From JASFUX01 sp050050115 (lineage in GTDB: Bacteria > Pseudomonadota > Alphaproteobacteria > Caulobacterales > Maricaulaceae): a stretch of 18,016 nucleotides of DNA. How positions within the stretch are numbered: the stretch's first letter is position 1; each line of letters begins with the position of its first letter. Location of the stretch: positions 1 through 18,016 of the forward strand of contig JASFUX010000033.1 of the NCBI GenBank assembly GCA_050050115.1, written 5' to 3'. The position numbers and the translations under genes were made by a program. Below, one piece after another: positions 14,462 to 18,016 of the stretch. Under the pieces are notes generated by a model. It was not told the origin of the DNA, did not search any database, and saw only the letters and a list, made by a program, of their open reading frames with translations.

Positions 14462-16911
14462 GCGTCACGGAGCAACTCGGCGGGTCTGACGCGGGCGGCG
14501 CGGGCGACTTCGCCGGCGACCGCCGCCCAGGCGATGATCAGCGTGATCGCCATTGCGATGAGGAACGGCGCGGCCGTCAGGTCGATGCGGTTGGGGAAGC
14601 GGTCGAGCCAAGCGCTGGCGGCGAACCAGGCGAGCGGCCAGGCGACGAGGTTGGCCAGCAGGATCGGCTTGGCGAAATCCCACATCAGCAGCCGCGCCAC
14701 CCGCCCCGTCGAGGCGCCGAGCACCTTGCGCACAGCGTTCTCATGCGCGCGCCGGGCGGCGACGAACGAAGCGAGCGCGAACAATCCGAGGCAGGCGACC
14801 GTCAGCGAAAGCCCGGCGAACCACGCCAGCAAGCTCGACAGCCGCGCGTCTTCCGCGTTGGCCGCGGCCAGGCGGTCCTCGACGAACTCGTAGCGCATCT
14901 GCGCGTCGGGATAGATCTCCGACCAGACCCGCCGGGCGTCCTCGAGCGCGGACGGCTCGGCGCCCGGGCGCACGCGCGCGGTGATCTCGAAGAACGCCGG
15001 CGTGCGGCCGGCGTCGTCGGGCAGTGCGTACACGGTCGGCCGCTGCTGCTTGCGCCCGAGGCGAAAGTGCATATCGGGAACGACGCCGGCGACCTCGAAC
15101 TCGACCCGTCCGGGCGGCAGCGGGAAATACAGCGCCTGGCCGAGCGCCTCCTCGATGGAGCCGAAGCCGTAGGCCGCCACGGCCGATTGCGACAGCACGA
15201 CCGAAGAGCGCACCACAGGCTGATCGGGGTCCGGCAGGCGCCAGTGGTCGGCCGCACGCTCCTCCGACAGAAGCCGGCCGGCCAGCGGTTGGATCTCATA
15301 GACCTCGAAGAAGCGTCCGTCGCCCACGGGCAGGCCAAGCACGTCGCCGATCGGGGCGCCGCCGTCCGCCGAGCGCGAGAACGGAGGCGCGTAAAGCTCA
15401 TAGCCAACCAGCGGCGCAGGGCCGCGGGCGGCGGCGGCGAGCACGCTTGGGCTGCGCGCCAGTTCGTCGCGGAAGACCAGATCGGCGTCGTTCTGCGCCT
15501 GGCCCGGACTGAGGGCGATGACCATCAGACCGGCCGGATCGAACCCGAGATCGAGGGTCCGCAGGTGCCTGACCTGCGCATAGGCCACGACGGCGGCGAT
15601 CAGCAGCGCCGCGGTCAGGCCGAACTGCACGCTGACGATCGCCATGCGCACCGCGCCGGCCGTTCCTTCCCCGCCCGGCGTTCGGCGAAACATCTCGATC
15701 GGCTTGCGCGAGGCCAGCACAAGCGCGGGATAGGCGCCGGCCGCAACGCTGACGGCGGCGAGCAGACCAAGCGCGACCGCCGCGTAGCCGGGCGTCAACG
15801 CGTCGCCGAGCGCCAGCGGCCTGTCGATGAGGTTGGCGAACACCGGCAGCGCCAACGCCGCCGCGCCGAGCGCGAGGACGAACGCCAGCCCCGTCACCGC
15901 CAACGCCTCGCCGAAAAACTGCAGCGCCAGACCGCTGGTCCGTCCGCCGACGATCTTACGCAAGCCGACCTCCTTGACGCGCAGGAGCGAGCGGGCGGTC
16001 GCCAGATTGACATAGCTGAAGCAGGCGATGAAGACCAAGAAGGCGGCCGTCGCCGAAAGCGCAAGGATGGCGACGACCCGTCGATCGCTGAAGGCGCCGT
16101 CCGCGTCCTCGGCGAGATGAATCCGCTGCAACGGCCGCAGGCTCAAATGCACTTCCGAGCCGTCCGCCGCCTCGGGCCGGCGGCGTTCGACAAGACTGGG
16201 CAGCTGCGCGGAGAGCGCCTCGGCCGACAACCCGTCACCGAGACGGACGAACACCTCGCCCTGCCAGTCGTTCCAGTTCGCCGACATGTCTCCCGTCGGC
16301 CCGAACGCCGAGGCGGCGACCGAGGCGAGGATGTCGAAGTCGAACCGCGTGTTCGGCGCCGGGTCTTCCAGGATGGCGGCGACGCGCAGATCGAACTGAT
16401 CGGCGACGCGGAGAGTCTCGCCGATCGGTGCGGGCTCGCCGAACAGCCGCAGCGCCATGGCGCGCGTCAGCACGATCGCGTCGGGCGCGGCGAGCGCGGC
16501 GGAGAGATCGCCGGCGACGACCTTGAAGTCCAAGACGTCGAGGAGGTTCTCGTCGGCGATCTTGAAGGCGCTCTGGATGCGCACGTCGTCGCTTTCGAAG
16601 ACCGTCGCCGCGGGGATCAGACGCGTTGCGGCGAGTCGGCCGTCGAACTCCTCGACGAGCAACTCCGGCAGCGGATAGGCCGCGGCCGCATTGTGGAACG
16701 CCGGCAGGCCGGGCGCGGTGAACTCGGACTCCACGCGATGGACCCGCTCCGGCGCTGTGAAGAAATCCTCGTAGCTAAGCTCGTGCTTGACGAAGAGCGC
16801 GATCAGGAGGCTCGCCGCGAGCGCCACGGCCAGGCCGACGACATTGACTGCGGCGTGCCAGGGATCGCGCTGAAGCGCGCGGAGGGCTGAGAGCAGATAG
16901 TTGCCGATCAT
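14458..16911 (-). CDS. MacB/FtsX-type ABC transporter permease
   Basis: 817 residues of the large two-module FtsX-like permease type. A first membrane segment lies near residues 18-40 (VNVVGLAVALAASLLIALFV), followed by a MacB-like periplasmic domain (about 45-275). A first FtsX module has three to four helices and the motif VKEVGLRKIVGG (about 280-440). A second periplasmic region follows a helix near VQFGLTAALLIAAVVAYAQV. The C-terminal FtsX module carries RRAHENAVRKVLGAS and ends in RVRPAELLRDA. Such permeases work with a separate ATPase in lipoprotein release, peptide or drug efflux, or signalling; no ATPase is in the window. ATG 16911 has a strong GGAGGG five bases upstream. The longer reading from 17112 has a non-family Arg-rich leader that overlaps the upstream gene. 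The gene lies 17 bases downstream of a paralogous permease gene and converges on the secretion operon with a 4-base overlap. Confidence 0.92.
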   Translation of the reverse strand: MIGNYLLSALRALQRDPWHAAVNVVGLAVALAASLLIALFVKHELSYEDFFTAPERVHRVESEFTAPGLPAFHNAAAAYPLPELLVEEFDGRLAATRLIPAATVFESDDVRIQSAFKIADENLLDVLDFKVVAGDLSAALAAPDAIVLTRAMALRLFGEPAPIGETLRVADQFDLRVAAILEDPAPNTRFDFDILASVAASAFGPTGDMSANWNDWQGEVFVRLGDGLSAEALSAQLPSLVERRRPEAADGSEVHLSLRPLQRIHLAEDADGAFSDRRVVAILALSATAAFLVFIACFSYVNLATARSLLRVKEVGLRKIVGGRTSGLALQFFGEALAVTGLAFVLALGAAALALPVFANLIDRPLALGDALTPGYAAVALGLLAAVSVAAGAYPALVLASRKPIEMFRRTPGGEGTAGAVRMAIVSVQFGLTAALLIAAVVAYAQVRHLRTLDLGFDPAGLMVIALSPGQAQNDADLVFRDELARSPSVLAAAARGPAPLVGYELYAPPFSRSADGGAPIGDVLGLPVGDGRFFEVYEIQPLAGRLLSEERAADHWRLPDPDQPVVRSSVVLSQSAVAAYGFGSIEEALGQALYFPLPPGRVEFEVAGVVPDMHFRLGRKQQRPTVYALPDDAGRTPAFFEITARVRPGAEPSALEDARRVWSEIYPDAQMRYEFVEDRLAAANAEDARLSSLLAWFAGLSLTVACLGLFALASFVAARRAHENAVRKVLGASTGRVARLLMWDFAKPILLANLVAWPLAWFAASAWLDRFPNRIDLTAAPFLIAMAITLIIAWAAVAGEVARAARVRPAELLRDA

Positions 16912-16915
16912 TGGT

Positions 16916-16921
16916 CCCTCC
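16916..16921 (-). promoter_or_regulatory. Ribosome binding site fixing the permease start at 16911
   Basis: Read on the minus strand this is GGAGGG, inside a run of GGGGGAGGGA between the upstream TAA (16929-16931) and ATG 16911. Its position decides the start and shows the two permeases are separate genes. Confidence 0.75.
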
Positions 16922-16928
16922 CCCAATC

Positions 16929-18016
16929 TTAGGCGTGCCGCAGCACCTCCGCCGGCCTCACGCTCGCGGCCTTCGACACCTCTCCGATCACCGCCGCCCA
17001 GGCGATCGCCAGAGTGATCGCCATCGAGATGAGGAACGGTGCAGGCGTCAGCTCGATGCGGTTGGCGAACGGCTGGAGATACGCTTGCGCGGCGAGGTAA
17101 CCGAGCGGCCAAGCCAGCAGGTTGGCGACCAGAACCGGTTTAGAAAAATCGATCAGCAGTAAGCGGATGAGATCCGCCGCTCTCGCGCCCAACGTCTTGC
17201 GCACGCCCATCTCGCGACGACGGCGCGCGGCAACATGCACTGCGATTCCAAGGATCCCTGTCGTAGAGATCGCCAAGGCGGCAATCGAAAGCACGACGAA
17301 CGTCGCGGATATCCTGTTGAACGACGCATAAGCCGCCTCGAACAGATCGTTCAAAAATCGAGCGTCGAGAGGCGCATTGGGCGCAAGTTCGCTCCAAGCG
17401 GCGTCGATCGCCGCGAGCGCGGCCGGCACGTCGCTCGGATCGATTCGAACCGCGGGAATGCGCTGGAGCACCGCCGTCGCCGGATTGAACTGAAAGACCG
17501 TTCCGCCTGAGCCCGCTCCCAACCGCATGGCCTCGGTTTCGACCACGCCGAGCACGACAGCGGCGCGCGCCGGCGTCGGGTTCGGCTCGGCCGCGCGCGC
17601 GGGTTGGTAGATGGTTTGCCCGACCGCGGCTTCCGGCGCGGCGAACCCGAGGCTCTCCGCCATCCGCCGATCAATCACGACGAAGCCGGGGTCGCCGAGC
17701 GCGCTGGCGTTGAAAAGTGCGTCGCTTCGGTCGCGATCGGCTTCAAACGCTCGACCGGCGAGGAGATCGAGGCTGAAGGTCTCGAAGTAGTCTCGCCCGA
17801 CCGTCCTCAGTTGCGCCGCGACGCCGCTCGCGCCAGCTTCCGGCGAACGGCCGACCGAGGCGGCGAGGCCCGTGTCCGACCACGGCGTTGTATCGGTGAC
17901 CGTAACGGAGCGGATTTGCGGCGTGCGCAGCAGGCGCGCTTCGAGCGTGTCGAAATCAACGTCAAACCGCTGAAGATTATTGAGCACCACCACCGGATCG
18001 TCGCCTGGATCGAAGC
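16929..18016 (-). CDS. MacB/FtsX-type ABC permease, C-terminal part (5' end outside window)
   Basis: About 362 codons are visible; the open frame continues past the right edge, where codons before the first internal Met read FDPGDDPVVVLNNL. What is seen is the second periplasmic region of a large permease (for example VTVTDTTPWSDTGLAASVGR) and the C-terminal FtsX module. That module has helices near TFVVLSIAALAISTTGILGI, the motif RRREMGVRKTLGARAADLI, and the ending SVRPAEVLRHA. The final ~150 residues align closely with those of the downstream permease (VRKTLGA against VRKVLGA, PANRIELTPAPF-like against PNRIDLTAAPF), so the two are tandem paralogues. They probably form one transcript, possibly with an ATPase gene upstream outside the window. 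Confidence 0.9.
   Translation of the reverse strand, partial: FDPGDDPVVVLNNLQRFDVDFDTLEARLLRTPQIRSVTVTDTTPWSDTGLAASVGRSPEAGASGVAAQLRTVGRDYFETFSLDLLAGRAFEADRDRSDALFNASALGDPGFVVIDRRMAESLGFAAPEAAVGQTIYQPARAAEPNPTPARAAVVLGVVETEAMRLGAGSGGTVFQFNPATAVLQRIPAVRIDPSDVPAALAAIDAAWSELAPNAPLDARFLNDLFEAAYASFNRISATFVVLSIAALAISTTGILGIAVHVAARRRREMGVRKTLGARAADLIRLLLIDFSKPVLVANLLAWPLGYLAAQAYLQPFANRIELTPAPFLISMAITLAIAWAAVIGEVSKAASVRPAEVLRHA

Noticed and set aside
14743..16890. Plus-strand open frame of 715 codons opposite the permease
   Set aside because: Gln/Arg/Asp-rich shadow without domains; the minus-strand frame is a well-formed FtsX-type permease.

Overview
This is a GC-rich, densely coded window that looks like a marine or aquatic alphaproteobacterium, perhaps of the Caulobacterales/Maricaulales/Hyphomonadaceae type. 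That guess rests on base composition, protein style, ATGA-overlapping operons and the richness in histidine kinases. No rRNA or other phylogenetic marker is present, so the assignment is tentative. No tRNA, rRNA, insertion sequence or CRISPR array was seen.

Layout. (1) Positions 1-1189, minus strand: the N-terminal ~396 residues of a membrane sensor histidine kinase whose 3' end lies beyond the left edge. (2) Positions 1190-1523: an AT-richer divergent intergenic region packed with four or five short inverted repeats; no gene was seen. (3) Positions 1524-14461, plus strand: a six-gene, apparently single operon. It encodes a 1129-residue extremely acidic repeat protein, two different ABC half-transporters of the type I secretion class, an HlyD-type membrane fusion protein, a receiver-plus-GHKL-ATPase response regulator, and a 1082-residue hybrid histidine kinase with two receivers and an Hpt domain. 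The first four genes overlap by ATGA and the last two follow with gaps of 17 and 3 bases. (4) Positions 14458-18016, minus strand: two tandem MacB/FtsX-type ABC permeases, the upstream one cut by the right edge. They converge on the operon and share the 4-base overlap CTAG, which supplies TAG stops to both strands.

The central operon is the interesting part. It reads as a dedicated type I secretion system carrying its own substrate and a phosphorelay. The substrate is not an RTX protein. It has an acidic N-terminal region, a poly-Asp tract, then about 630 residues of D/V/A/E amphipathic repeats with higher-order periods of 36 and 43 residues. It contains no Lys, Arg or His in its last ~1030 residues. 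Both ABC subunits have lost ATPase motifs, and they have lost different ones. The first has lost the Walker A glycine, Q-loop, signature, catalytic glutamate and H-loop histidine. The second keeps Walker A, Q-loop and catalytic glutamate but has lost the signature and the H-loop histidine. They therefore probably form an obligate, asymmetric heterodimer with unusual energetics.

The co-transcribed response regulator has a serine-kinase-like GHKL output domain instead of a DNA-binding one. It is a natural acceptor for phosphoryl groups relayed from the Hpt domain of the hybrid kinase encoded just downstream. No outer-membrane TolC-like gene and no anti-sigma/STAS partner lies in the window.
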